A DNA stretch of 64,000 nt from Salinarimonas sp046292825 (GTDB taxonomy: Bacteria > Pseudomonadota > Alphaproteobacteria > Rhizobiales > Beijerinckiaceae). The notes under the pieces were generated by a model. The model made no database searches. It was not told the DNA's origin and was given only the letters and a program-made list of their open reading frames with translations. The position numbers and the translations under genes are program-made. Where the stretch lies: NCBI RefSeq assembly GCF_046292825.1, contig NZ_JBKBQG010000013.1, forward strand, positions 1 to 64,000. The letters run 5' to 3'. Shown here piece after piece: positions 36,217 to 44,829 of this stretch (position 1 is its first letter; the number at the start of each line of letters is the position of its first letter).

Positions 36217-37811
36217 GAGGGGTCTCCGGCGGCGTGCCCGGCGGCGTCGCCGCCCGCGAGGCGCGGCGCGTGCGTCGCGTACCAGGCCTTCACCCGCGCG
36301 AGCGCCGGATGGGCGAGGTTGCGGGTCAGGTAGGTCTCGACGCGGGGGATGTGGCCGAGATAGCCGCTCTTGCGGTCGCGCCTGTCGAGCCGCGTGAAGA
36401 TGCCGAGGATCTTCGTCGCGCGCTGGGCGCCGAGGATGGCGTAGGACCGCGCGAAGGCGGCGACGTCGAAGCCGGGCTCGCGCACGCGCCGCTCGCGGGC
36501 GTAGAGCGAGAGGAGCTTCAATTCGAGATCGGGCGGCACCGTCACCCGCGCGTCCTGCAGGAGCGAGACGAGGTCGTAGGCCGGGTGGCCGAGGGTCGCG
36601 TCCTGGAAATCGATGAGGCCGACCCGGGCGACGCCCTCGCGCTCGGGGAGCCAGATCAGGTTCGGCGAGTGGAAGTCGCGCAGGGTCCAGGTGGTCGGCT
36701 GCGCGAGCACCTCCTCGATCGCCTCGCCCCAGGCATTGACGAAGTCGGCCCGGGCCGACCCGGAGATCTCGGTGCCGAGCGCGTGGCGCATGTACCAGTC
36801 GAGGAGGAGCTCGACCTCGATGGCGAGCGCCTGGGCATCGTAGGCGGGGATGACGTGCTCGATCTCGTCGGCGACGGGCAGCACGTGCGGCAGCGTCGTC
36901 GTGTGCAGACGCACGAGGAGCCGCACGGCCTCGGCATAGCGCTCGGGGATCGGTCCGGCGGCGTCGACGACGGGTCCCTCGCCGAGATCCTCGATGAGGA
37001 GCAATCCCTCGTCCAGGGCCTCGCCGTAGATCCGGGGTGCGGAGAAGCCGAGGGCGCGCAGCGCCCGGTCCATGGCCACGAAGGGGTGCACGCTCTCGGC
37101 CAGGCGCGCGATCTCGCTGTAGGTGCGACCCTGGCGGATCGGCGGGCCGTCGGGACGGCGCGGGGAGATCATCAGGATCGCGGTCTCGCCGTCGGGCTTC
37201 CTCAGGCGCTCGTAGGCGCGGCTCGACGCGTCGCCGTGGAGCGGCGTGCGGGTCGCGTCGAGCCAGCCGGTGCGCTCGAGCACGCCCTTGAGCGCGCGGG
37301 CCCGCAGGAGCCGCTCGCCGAAGGCGCCGGTGCCGACGAGGATGGCGACGCGCGCCTGCGGGGTCTCGGCCGAGACGACGTCGAGCGTCACGTCGAGCCG
37401 CGCCGTCCCGAGCGCGCCCGCCGCGCGGTCGGGCCATTCGACCAGCGTGATCGCCCCGTCGGTGGCCTCCTCCCAGCCCATCTCGACGAGCTCGGCCGTG
37501 CCGCCGATCCGGTAGAAATCGGCGTGGACGACGGGGCCCCTCGGCGTCTCGTAGGTCTGCATCAGGGTGAAGGTCGGGCTCGGCACCTCGAGGCGCGGAT
37601 CGCCGGCGAGCGCGCGCACGATCGCCCGCGCGAGCGTCGTCTTGCCCGCGCCGAGCCCGCCCGAGAGCGTGACGAGGTCGCCCGGCCGCAGCTCGTCGGC
37701 GACGAAACGGGCGAGCGCGGCGGTCGCCGCCTCGTCGTCGAGCGCCACCTCCCAGACCGGGAGACGCGGATCCGGGCCGGGCGGGAGACCCAAGAGGCCT
37801 TGTTCGGGCAT
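36213..37811 (-). CDS. TsaE-phosphotransferase (AmgK-like) fusion protein (532 aa)
   Basis: Residues about 20-155 are TsaE, the ATPase of the tRNA t6A37 pathway, with Walker A GGLGAGKTT (51-59) and the HADFYRIGG and ITLVEWPDR segments. Residues about 175-520 are an aminoglycoside-phosphotransferase-fold sugar kinase with the catalytic RDFHSPN (378-384) and metal-binding DFQD (401-404), like AmgK anomeric MurNAc/GlcNAc kinase. This fusion is known in Hyphomicrobiales. Thus one polypeptide serves tRNA modification and cell-wall recycling. It overlaps the MurU-like gene and follows the histidine kinase gene. Confidence 0.9.
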   Translation of the reverse strand: MPEQGLLGLPPGPDPRLPVWEVALDDEAATAALARFVADELRPGDLVTLSGGLGAGKTTLARAIVRALAGDPRLEVPSPTFTLMQTYETPRGPVVHADFYRIGGTAELVEMGWEEATDGAITLVEWPDRAAGALGTARLDVTLDVVSAETPQARVAILVGTGAFGERLLRARALKGVLERTGWLDATRTPLHGDASSRAYERLRKPDGETAILMISPRRPDGPPIRQGRTYSEIARLAESVHPFVAMDRALRALGFSAPRIYGEALDEGLLLIEDLGEGPVVDAAGPIPERYAEAVRLLVRLHTTTLPHVLPVADEIEHVIPAYDAQALAIEVELLLDWYMRHALGTEISGSARADFVNAWGEAIEEVLAQPTTWTLRDFHSPNLIWLPEREGVARVGLIDFQDATLGHPAYDLVSLLQDARVTVPPDLELKLLSLYARERRVREPGFDVAAFARSYAILGAQRATKILGIFTRLDRRDRKSGYLGHIPRVETYLTRNLAHPALARVKAWYATHAPRLAGGDAAGHAAGDPS

Positions 37812-37827
37812 GTTCCTGTCCGTGTCG

Positions 37828-40344
37828 CTACTCGGCCGCGAGACGTTGCGGGCCGTCAGCGGGGAAAACGCAGGTCACCGTGGTCCCCGATCCGGGCTCG
37901 GAAATCAAGCTCACCCGCCCGCCATGCGCCTCGACGAAGGCGCGCACGATGGAGAGGCCGAGCCCGACGCCGCGATGGCGGGTGCCGAGCGTGTGGCTCT
38001 CGAAGCGGTCGAACACCTTCGCGGCGACCGCCTCGGGGATGCCGCGGCCCGAATCGACGACTTCGAGCACCACGTCGCCGGCCTGCCTGCGGGCGCGTAC
38101 GCGGATCGTCTGCCCCGCCGACGAGAAGCCGATCGCGTTCGAGAGGAGGTTGAACAGCACCTGGCGGACGCGCTTGGGGTCGGCGACGAAGGTGCCGATG
38201 TCCTGCGGCGCGTCGATCTCGAGCACGATCTCCTGCTCGGCGATGCGGTCGTCGAGCCCGCGCGCGGCGGCCTCGATCGTCTCGCGGATGTCGACCGGCG
38301 CGGGCTCGAGCGCGAGCGATCCCGTGTCGATCGAGGCGAGGTCGAGGATGTCGTTGACGATGGCGAGCAGCGCGCCCGACGAGCGCATGATGTGCCCGGC
38401 ATAGTCCTTCTGGCGCTCGTTGAGCTCGCCGACGGTACCGTCGCCCAGGAGTTGGGTGAAGCCGATGATGGTGGTGAGCGGCGAGCGCAGCTCGTAGGAG
38501 ACGTGGTGGACGAAGTCCTCGCGCAGGCGCGCGGCGGCCTCGAGCGCCTCGTTCTTCTCGATGAGCGCGCGCTCGACGTTGACGCTCGCGGTGACGTCGA
38601 CGAAGGCGACGAGGGTGCCGCCGTCCGGCAGCGGCTGGATCGCGCAATCGAGATGCAGGCCGTCGCGGCGCGCGAGGCGCAGGGCGAGCCCGTCGCGCGA
38701 GTCGGGCTGGCCGGCGACGGCGGCGCGGATCTCGCTCCAGGCCTCGTCTCCGGGAGCGAGCGCGGCGCAGGCGGCGATCACCGCCTCGACATGCGGCTCC
38801 TCCTCCGTCTGCGGCTCGAGCCGCCAGAGCGCGCGGAAGGCGCGGTTGGCGAGCTTGAGCCGGCCGTCCGAGCCGAACACGGCGACGCCTTCCTCCAGCG
38901 CGTCGAGCGTCTCGCCCTGGACGCGGATGAGGGCGTTGTAGCGGGATTCGAGCAGGATGTGCTCGGAGACGTCCTCGAACAGATAGGTGAGCCCGCCCTG
39001 CGGATTGGGGTTGGCGACGACGTGGAGCGTGCGCCGATCGGGCAGGTGCCACCAGGATTCCTGCGGCTCGATCGCCCGGTAGGCGGAGAGGAGATCGGCC
39101 TTCCAGCGGCGGAAATCCACCTGCTCGGGCAGCTTGCGGTCGGCGCGCAGCCGGTCGAGGATCTCGCCCTCGGCGGGGCCGCTCTCGAGGAAGGTCTGGT
39201 CCAATCCCCACAGCCGACGATAGGCGGCGTTGTGGAAGACGAGCGTCTGGCGGGCGTCGAAGATCGCGACCGCGCTCGGCAGGTAGTCGAGCGTGCGCAC
39301 GTGCGCCTGCATCTGGCGGACGAGATCGCCGCGGACCTCCTCGAGTTCGGTGACGTCGACGGCGATGCCCGCGCTGCCGGCGCCGCTCGGCGTCTCGGCG
39401 ATGTCGACGACGCGGCGGGCGCCGGCGACGATCGCGGCGGCGCGGGCGCGGAAGGCCTGGTTCTGCGCGCGCGCGGTCGCCGCGGCCTCGCGGGTGCCGC
39501 GGTCGAGGAGGTCGAGGCCGCGGGCGCGCGCGTCGGCGAGATCGCGCGCCTCGACGGCCGCGAGCCAGGCGCCGTTCGCCCAGGCGACGCGCCCCTCGGC
39601 GTCCCGCAGCCAGACCGGCTGGGCGAGGCCCTCGATCAGCCCGCGCAGGCTGTCGAGCTCGGCGCCCTGGCGCGCCAGCCGGTCGTCGGCCTCGCGCACC
39701 GCGCGGCGATCGCCGGTGACCTCGCGCAGGCGCAGGATCGCCTGCCCGCCGAGCGCCCGGCCCAGCGCGTCGACATAGCCGCCGCCCTGGGTCTTGAGAA
39801 CCGCCTGGAAGGCCTCGCCGCGCTCGCGCAGGCGCACGAGGGCGGCCTCCAGCGTCCCGGCGTCGCTCGGCGCGAGCCAGGCGCCGAAGGCGAGGAGCTT
39901 GCGGCCGGCGGCGGCGGGGCCGAGGGCGGCGCGATCGCCCTCGATGCGGGGCTCGGCGTCGCGCCCGTCCCAGGAGACGACGATCTGGCTCTCCGCGCCG
40001 ATCACGATCTCGGCACGATCGTTGGCGCCGCGCAGCTCGGCGATCTCGCCGCGCAGAGCCGTCTCGCGCGCGGTCCAGCGGCGCTGCTCGATCCGGTAGA
40101 AGAGGGCGGTGGTGAGCGCGAAGATGAGCGAGCCGGCGACGACCGCGAAGGACAGCGCGCTCTGCGGGTCGATGCGGGCGACGAGCGGCTCGAGCGGGTC
40201 CGCCGCCGCCGTGCCGCCCCAGAGGCCCGCGACCAGGCCTCCGGCGAGCGCGGTGGCCGCGAGCGCGACCGATCTCAGGCGGGCGACGGGACGCGGATCG
40301 CGCGCGCCCTCCGCATCCCGACCCCCGCTCCCGCCCCCGTCCAT
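37828..40344 (-). CDS. Membrane-anchored multi-PAS sensor histidine kinase (838 aa)
   Basis: Two N-terminal hydrophobic segments (LRSVALAATALAGGLVAGLW and ALSFAVVAGSLIFALTTALF) enclose a short periplasmic loop. Several PAS-like regions follow (about 230-290, 350-470 and 480-600), then HisKA with phosphoacceptor histidine in HHVSYELRSPLTTI and a HATPase_c domain (LFNLLSNAIGFS, DSGRGIPE, GVGLGLSIV). All catalytic boxes look intact. The signal is unknown and no response regulator is adjacent. It is the first gene before the TsaE-AmgK fusion and divergent from the SIMPL gene. Confidence 0.9.
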   Translation of the reverse strand: MDGGGSGGRDAEGARDPRPVARLRSVALAATALAGGLVAGLWGGTAAADPLEPLVARIDPQSALSFAVVAGSLIFALTTALFYRIEQRRWTARETALRGEIAELRGANDRAEIVIGAESQIVVSWDGRDAEPRIEGDRAALGPAAAGRKLLAFGAWLAPSDAGTLEAALVRLRERGEAFQAVLKTQGGGYVDALGRALGGQAILRLREVTGDRRAVREADDRLARQGAELDSLRGLIEGLAQPVWLRDAEGRVAWANGAWLAAVEARDLADARARGLDLLDRGTREAAATARAQNQAFRARAAAIVAGARRVVDIAETPSGAGSAGIAVDVTELEEVRGDLVRQMQAHVRTLDYLPSAVAIFDARQTLVFHNAAYRRLWGLDQTFLESGPAEGEILDRLRADRKLPEQVDFRRWKADLLSAYRAIEPQESWWHLPDRRTLHVVANPNPQGGLTYLFEDVSEHILLESRYNALIRVQGETLDALEEGVAVFGSDGRLKLANRAFRALWRLEPQTEEEPHVEAVIAACAALAPGDEAWSEIRAAVAGQPDSRDGLALRLARRDGLHLDCAIQPLPDGGTLVAFVDVTASVNVERALIEKNEALEAAARLREDFVHHVSYELRSPLTTIIGFTQLLGDGTVGELNERQKDYAGHIMRSSGALLAIVNDILDLASIDTGSLALEPAPVDIRETIEAAARGLDDRIAEQEIVLEIDAPQDIGTFVADPKRVRQVLFNLLSNAIGFSSAGQTIRVRARRQAGDVVLEVVDSGRGIPEAVAAKVFDRFESHTLGTRHRGVGLGLSIVRAFVEAHGGRVSLISEPGSGTTVTCVFPADGPQRLAAE

Positions 40345-40584
40345 TCTCGCGACGTCCCTTCGCTCGAGATCGCAATGCGGGCGATCCGGGGCACGAGCCC
40401 GCCGGACGCCTCACCTTGCGACGAATCGTTCGCAGTGTACCCTCCCCGCGACTCCGCCAGGAAGAGGGTTAAGGTTCGTTTAAGCGGACCCGTGGCATGC
40501 GAGTCACGCAAGCGCGCCATCAGCCCGCCACGATCGCGGCGCGACCTCGCGCAACCTCCGAATCCTCATCGGGAACTCTTCGTC
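40345..40584. promoter_or_regulatory. Divergent promoter region between histidine kinase and SIMPL gene
   Basis: About 240 bases with no gene. It contains a less GC-rich stretch around GGTTAAGGTTCGTTTAAGC (near 40468), the likeliest place for a promoter, but no consensus pair could be assigned with confidence. Confidence 0.4.
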
Positions 40585-41328
40585 ATGACCAGCCGCAGAC
40601 CGCTCCGTGCCGCCCGAATCCTCCTCCTCGCGGGGCTCGCCGCGACGGCGCCCTTCGCCGCCGCCTCGGCGCAGGAGACGCCCGCCCGGCCCGGCTCCGT
40701 GACGGTGACCGGGACGGGCGAGGTCGAGCGCGCGCCGGACCGCGCCCGCATCCTCGTCGCGGTCGTGAACCGGGGCGCGAGCGTGGCCGAAGTCGTCGCC
40801 GCGAACCGGGAGGCGAGCGAAGCGGCGCTCGCGCGCATCGAGGAGCTCGGCATCGCGCGAGAGGACGTCGCGACGGTCGATTTCCAGGTCTTCGAGACGC
40901 CGGAGGAATTCACCCGCGACGGGCAGCCGCGCGAGCGTCCGCCCTTCACCGCGAGCCATCGCCTGTCGATTCTCCTCGACGACGTCGACCGCGCGGGCGA
41001 GGTCGCGGGGGCGATCCTCGACGGGCAGGCGATGACCTTCCAGGGCATCTCCTTCGAGCTCGAGCGCTCGGAGGAAGCGCAGGACGAGGCGTTGCGGCGC
41101 GCCGTCGCCGACGCGCGGCGTCAGGCGCAGGTGCTTGCGGAGGCCGCGGACGTCGCGCTCGGGCGGATCCTGCGCATCGGCGACGCGCAGCCCTCCTTCC
41201 CCCGTCCCGAAATGGCCTTCCGCGCCGCCGCCGCCGATGCGCGCGCCCTGCCGATCGTGCCCCCCTCGCGGCTGACCTGGAGCGCGTCGACGACGCTCAC
41301 CTTCGAGCTCGAGGAGAGCGCGCCCTGA
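40585..41328 (+). CDS. Exported SIMPL-domain protein (247 aa)
   Basis: A signal peptide (AARILLLAGLAATAPFAAASA, cleavage near AQE) is followed by a SIMPL (DUF541) domain beginning SVTVTGTGEVERAPDRARI, the family hallmark. Periplasmic SIMPL proteins, for example E. coli YggE, are linked to stress protection but their molecular function is unsettled. Length is normal. The start MTSRRPLRAA gives a proper signal peptide. It converges with the GyrI-like gene nine bases away. Confidence 0.9.
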   Translation: MTSRRPLRAARILLLAGLAATAPFAAASAQETPARPGSVTVTGTGEVERAPDRARILVAVVNRGASVAEVVAANREASEAALARIEELGIAREDVATVDFQVFETPEEFTRDGQPRERPPFTASHRLSILLDDVDRAGEVAGAILDGQAMTFQGISFELERSEEAQDEALRRAVADARRQAQVLAEAADVALGRILRIGDAQPSFPRPEMAFRAAAADARALPIVPPSRLTWSASTTLTFELEESAP

Positions 41329-41337
41329 GCCGCGCGC

Positions 41338-41964
41338 TCATTTCGGAAAGAGATAGATCGCCACCCGCAGGCTCGGATCGTCCTCGTCCTTCGCGTCGGT
41401 GAGGAATTCCTCCAGGATGACGTCCTCGACGATCAGCCCGTCGCGGTCGAGCGCCGCGGTCAGCGCCTCGTAGGTGGCGTCGATCTCGGCATAGGGGCCC
41501 TCGTGCAGCGCGCGCAGGGCGTAGCCGCCGCGGGTCGCGCCGAAGCCGATCGCGGGCTCGGTCTCCTGCGCGGCGGCGACCTCCTCGGGCGTCGGGGCGC
41601 GGGCGAGCGGCAGGAGCACCTCGAAGCCGAACCCGGCATCGTCCCCCGTGAGATAGGCCGCGAGCGGGCGGCCGGCGGCGGCGATGCCGGCGTCGGCGAG
41701 GGCCTGCGCGAGCCGCGTGCCGGCCTCGGCGAGCGCGGCATGGGCGTCCTCCCAGGGCGCCTGGCCTTCGAGCCGGGCGGCGGGGCGGGCCTCGAGGCGC
41801 ACGGTGGCGAGGGTCGGCAGGTCCTCGCCGTCCTCGATCGGGGCGAGGACGGAGGGCGCCGGCGGTGCGATCTCGGGCAGCACGCGCGAGGCCGCGGCCG
41901 GGCCGGACGCGAGGAGAAGCCCCGCGAGCACGAGCGCCGCACGCCGATATCCACCCGCCGCCAT
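41338..41964 (-). CDS. Exported GyrI-like small-molecule-binding domain protein (208 aa)
   Basis: A signal peptide (AALVLAGLLLASGPAAA) is followed by a region resembling the GyrI-like/AraC effector-binding fold: AAYLTGDDAGFGFEVLLPL, then ALHEGPYAEIDATYEAL, then RVAIYLFPK. Cytoplasmic members bind small molecules in regulators such as SbmC/Rob; secreted stand-alone versions are uncommon and their function is unknown. It is divergent from the DMT exporter gene and convergent with the SIMPL gene. Confidence 0.75.
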   Translation of the reverse strand: MAAGGYRRAALVLAGLLLASGPAAASRVLPEIAPPAPSVLAPIEDGEDLPTLATVRLEARPAARLEGQAPWEDAHAALAEAGTRLAQALADAGIAAAGRPLAAYLTGDDAGFGFEVLLPLARAPTPEEVAAAQETEPAIGFGATRGGYALRALHEGPYAEIDATYEALTAALDRDGLIVEDVILEEFLTDAKDEDDPSLRVAIYLFPK

Positions 41965-42103
41965 GCCCGTCTCCCCCTCGCGTGCCGCACGCGGGGCGGA
42001 GCCTAATCGATCCGCGGGCGCGCCGCCACACGCTCCCTTTGACACGGCCCCCCGACGGCGCCATCGTGCGCGCCCTTCGCCACGGATCCCCGAGCGCTCC
42101 GCT

Positions 42104-42991
42104 TTGTCCCCCGCCTTCGCCACCCTGATCGGCCTCGCCGCGATCGCCCTGTGGGGGCTGCTCGCCCTGTTCACCGCGGCGTCGGGGGCGATCCCGCCGT
42201 TTCAGATGAACGCGATGTGCTTCCTCGTCGGCGGGCTCGTCGGCTGCGTCGCGCTCGCGCGCAAGCCGAAGGCGGTCCGCGCGCTGGTGCAGCCGTGGCC
42301 GGTCTGGGCGCTGGGGGTGGGCGGCCTGTTCGGCTATCACGCGCTCTATTTCGGCGCCTTGCGCCTCGCGCCGCCGGCGGAGGCCTCCCTCGTCGCCTAT
42401 CTGTGGCCGCTCCTGATCGTGGTCTTCTCCGGGCTCCTGCCGGGGGAGCGGCTGCGGGCGATCCATGTCGCGGGCGCGCTCGTCGGCCTCTGCGGCGTCG
42501 TCGTCCTCTCGACGGGACAGGGCCTCGCCGCGCGGCCCGAGCACCTGCCGGGCTACCTCCTCGCGCTCGCGGCGGCTCTGTTCTGGGCCGGCTATTCGGT
42601 GCTCTCGCGGCGCGTGGCGGACGTGCCGACGCAGGTCGTGGCGGGGTTCTGCCTCGCGACCGCCGCGCTCTCGCTCGCCGTCCATCTCGCCTTCGAGACG
42701 ACGGTGTGGCCGACGGGCGCGACGCAATGGCTCGCGATCCTCGCGCTCGGGCTCGGCCCGGTGGGAGCCGCCTTCTACGCCTGGGACGTGGGCGTCAAGC
42801 GCGGCGACATCCGCCTCCTCGGCGTCGCCTCCTACGCCGCCCCGGTGATCTCGACGCTCGCCCTCGTCGTCGCGGGCTTCGCCGATCCGACCCCGGCTCT
42901 CGCGCTCGCCTGCGCGCTGATCGTGGCGGGCGCCCTCGTCGCTTCGAGCGACAAGCTGTTTTCCGGCCGACGGCCCAATCCCTCCCCGTAG
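42104..42991 (+). CDS. EamA/DMT-family exporter, YddG-like (about 295 aa)
   Basis: About ten hydrophobic helices in two EamA repeats, with GYHALYFGALRLAPPAEASLVAYLWPLLIV in the first and FYAWDVGVKRGDIRLLGVASYAAPVIS in the second, both typical of YddG-type amino-acid or metabolite exporters. The start is uncertain: TTG at 42104 leaves a normal divergent intergenic space, while an ATG at 41963 would overlap the neighbour's start. The last residues (PSP-stop) come from the palindromic element at 42978-43122. Confidence 0.82.
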   Translation: MSPAFATLIGLAAIALWGLLALFTAASGAIPPFQMNAMCFLVGGLVGCVALARKPKAVRALVQPWPVWALGVGGLFGYHALYFGALRLAPPAEASLVAYLWPLLIVVFSGLLPGERLRAIHVAGALVGLCGVVVLSTGQGLAARPEHLPGYLLALAAALFWAGYSVLSRRVADVPTQVVAGFCLATAALSLAVHLAFETTVWPTGATQWLAILALGLGPVGAAFYAWDVGVKRGDIRLLGVASYAAPVISTLALVVAGFADPTPALALACALIVAGALVASSDKLFSGRRPNPSP

Positions 42992-43122
42992 GGGAGGGTG
43001 GCCCCCGAGCGGAGCGAGGGGGTCGGGTGGGGCCCGGGTCGTGATTTCGCGACAGGCGTCGGGCCCCACCCGGCCTTTCTCGCTCGACGCTCGAAAGACC
43101 ACCCTCCCCTACGGGGAGGGAT
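42978..43122. repeat. Palindromic element supplying stop codons to two convergent genes
   Basis: Terminal arms of 24 bases are perfect inverted copies (42978-43001 and 43099-43122). Each arm is itself a palindrome, CCCTCCCC-GTA-GGGGAGGG. Inside is a second pair, GGGTGGGGCCCG and CGGGCCCCACCC. The DMT exporter runs into the left arm and stops at its TAG; the HD-domain gene runs into the right arm from the other side and stops at the mirror TAG. Both proteins therefore end in Pro-Ser-Pro. Confidence 0.93.
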
Positions 43123-43738
43123 GCGCCAATTCCTTGCAGCGCTCCTTGAAGCGGCGGGCGGCGTCGTCGGCGGGCCAGGGGGGGAGCCAGGCTTCGAGAT
43201 CCGGCGGCGCGCCCTCGGGCGTGCCGAAGAAGCGGCGCGCCTCCGCCTCCGAGAAGCCGGCGAGCCGCGTCGCCTCGAGGAAGGCGGCGGTGCGGTCGGC
43301 GCGCTTGGCGAGCGCGGCCTCCGCGCGCGGCGGCGCGGCGGACAGGCCGAAATGCAGGCGCACGGCCGCCGCGAGGCGCCGCTCGGTGTCCTTGTAGACG
43401 TCGCCGATCACGGCCTTGAAGGGCGAGATCATGTCGCCGATCACGTATTCGGGCGCGTCGTGAAGGAGGATTCCGAGCCGCGTTTCGCGCGTCGTCTCCG
43501 GCGCGAGGCGGCGGGCGACGGCCTCCACGAGGAGCGAGTGCTGGGCGACCGAGAAGACGTGCGCCCCGCGCGTCTGCCCGTTCCAGCGCGCGACGCGGGC
43601 GAGGCCGTGGGCGATGTCCTCGAGCTCGACGTCGATGGGCGAGGGATCGAGGAGATCGAGCCGCCGGCCGGACAGCATGCGCTGCCAAGCCCGCGGCGGC
43701 GCTTTCGATCCCCGCGGCGCGCTCGCCACGCGTGCCAT
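43109..43738 (-). CDS. HD-domain hydrolase, YfbR-like (209 aa)
   Basis: HD-superfamily metal-dependent phosphohydrolase. Ligands visible are the histidine in VFSVAQHSLLV, LLHDAPEYVIGD with the HD pair, and the later aspartate in AKRADRTAAFLEA. The SPFKAVIGD segment is typical of YfbR-like 5'-nucleotidase proteins, so a nucleotidase role is likely though not proven. The start is coupled to the tag stop codon through TGATG. The C-terminus is formed by the palindromic element. Confidence 0.85.
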   Translation of the reverse strand: MARVASAPRGSKAPPRAWQRMLSGRRLDLLDPSPIDVELEDIAHGLARVARWNGQTRGAHVFSVAQHSLLVEAVARRLAPETTRETRLGILLHDAPEYVIGDMISPFKAVIGDVYKDTERRLAAAVRLHFGLSAAPPRAEAALAKRADRTAAFLEATRLAGFSEAEARRFFGTPEGAPPDLEAWLPPWPADDAARRFKERCKELAHPSP

Positions 43739-44370
43739 CAGAACCCCTCCGCCAACGCCGCGCATTCCGCGTGGCGGAAGCAGCCGACGAGGTGGTCGTT
43801 CGTCAGCCCGCAGGCCTGCATGAAGGCGTAGACGATGGTGGGGCCGCAGAAGCCGAAGCCGCGGGCCTTCAAGTCCTTCGACAGAGCCCGCGCGGCCGCG
43901 CTCTCGGTGGGCGCCTCGGCGCGCGAGCGCAGGTTCGTCTGCACGGGACGCCCGTCGACGAAGCCCCAGACGTAATCGGAAAAGGAGCCCCTCTCCGCGA
44001 TCGCGAGATAGGCGCGCGCCCCGCGGATCGTCGCCTCGATCTTCGCGCGGTTCCTCACGATCCCCGCATTCCCCATCAGCCGCGCGACGTCGGCCTCCGT
44101 GAAGCGCGCGATCGCCTCCGGGTCGAAGCCGGCGAAGGCGTCGCGAAACGCCTCGCGCTTGCGCAGGATGGTGATCCAGGAGAGCCCGGCCTGAAAACCG
44201 TCGAGGATCAGCTTCTCGAACAGGGCGCGAGACTCGCGCTCGGGCACGCCCCAATCGGTGTCGTGATAGGCGACGTAGAGCGGGTCCGTCGCCGGCCACC
44301 AGCAGCGCGCGCGCCCGTCCGCGTGGAGGACGAGCGAGCCGTCCGCGATCGCATCGTCGAATGTGGTCAC
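43738..44370 (-). CDS. tag: DNA-3-methyladenine glycosylase I (Tag, 210 aa, GTG start)
   Basis: Base-excision repair enzyme removing 3-methyladenine. The N-terminal RCWWPATDPLYVAYHDTDWGVP and the middle LILDGFQAGLSWITILRKREAF are the Tag signatures. The cysteine in ARCWW, the histidine in AYHDTDWG and the HAEC near the C-terminus are the zinc-snap ligands. Length fits, with a short C-terminal tail. The GTG at 44370 gives the family-typical N-terminus; no ATG is suitably placed. It is translationally coupled to the HD-domain gene. Confidence 0.92.
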   Translation of the reverse strand: MTTFDDAIADGSLVLHADGRARCWWPATDPLYVAYHDTDWGVPERESRALFEKLILDGFQAGLSWITILRKREAFRDAFAGFDPEAIARFTEADVARLMGNAGIVRNRAKIEATIRGARAYLAIAERGSFSDYVWGFVDGRPVQTNLRSRAEAPTESAAARALSKDLKARGFGFCGPTIVYAFMQACGLTNDHLVGCFRHAECAALAEGF

Positions 44371-44438
44371 GAAACGCCCCCCGCGCGTGCCTCGTCTACC
44401 GGTGAGGTAGAGGATTCGCGCGCGGGAGGCCAGGGGGG

Positions 44439-44819
44439 TCAGAGCGGGCCGGCGGCGCGGGCGAGGAGGGCGGCGAGGCGTGCCGCGACGGCGTCGTGCG
44501 CGGCGATCGCCGCCGCGACGCCCGATGCGTCGCCGTTCTTCTCGGCTTTGGAGCGGGCGTGATCGGCCGCGCCGACGGCCGCGTCGAGCGCCTGCCATTC
44601 CGCGAGATCGGCCTCGGCGCCGTCCGCGCCGCGTGCGGCGCGCGCCTCGAGCACCGCGCGCAGGCGGTAGCGCGCCATGGTGTGGGCGCAGGCGAGATTG
44701 CCCGCCCGCGCCTCCTTCGCGCAGAACAGCGACGCGCCCGGCCGCCCTCGCCAGCCCTCGTGCGCGAGCCCGCAGGCGCGCACGTGGAGCTCGTCGAGGG
44801 AGGCGGGCGCGGCGTTCAT
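44439..44819 (-). CDS. Small Ala-rich protein of unknown function (126 aa)
   Basis: Not recognised. It is predicted helical, with three or four cysteines in the first half (RACGLAHEG, LFCAKEARAGNLACAH) and an Ala-rich second half. The start ATG lies ten bases after the final stop of the interrupted tail-collar gene on the same strand, so the two may be one transcription unit. Codon pattern is like that of neighbours. It could be a spurious frame in GC-rich DNA, but the cysteine-bearing N-terminal half argues for a real protein. Confidence 0.5.
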   Translation of the reverse strand: MNAAPASLDELHVRACGLAHEGWRGRPGASLFCAKEARAGNLACAHTMARYRLRAVLEARAARGADGAEADLAEWQALDAAVGAADHARSKAEKNGDASGVAAAIAAHDAVAARLAALLARAAGPL

Positions 44820-44829
44820 TGCGGGCGCG

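Noticed and set aside
41963..42103. Longer N-terminus for the DMT exporter
   Set aside because: It would overlap the divergent gene's start codon and add a non-hydrophobic, Arg-rich leader unlike the family, though the TTG start used instead is not certain.
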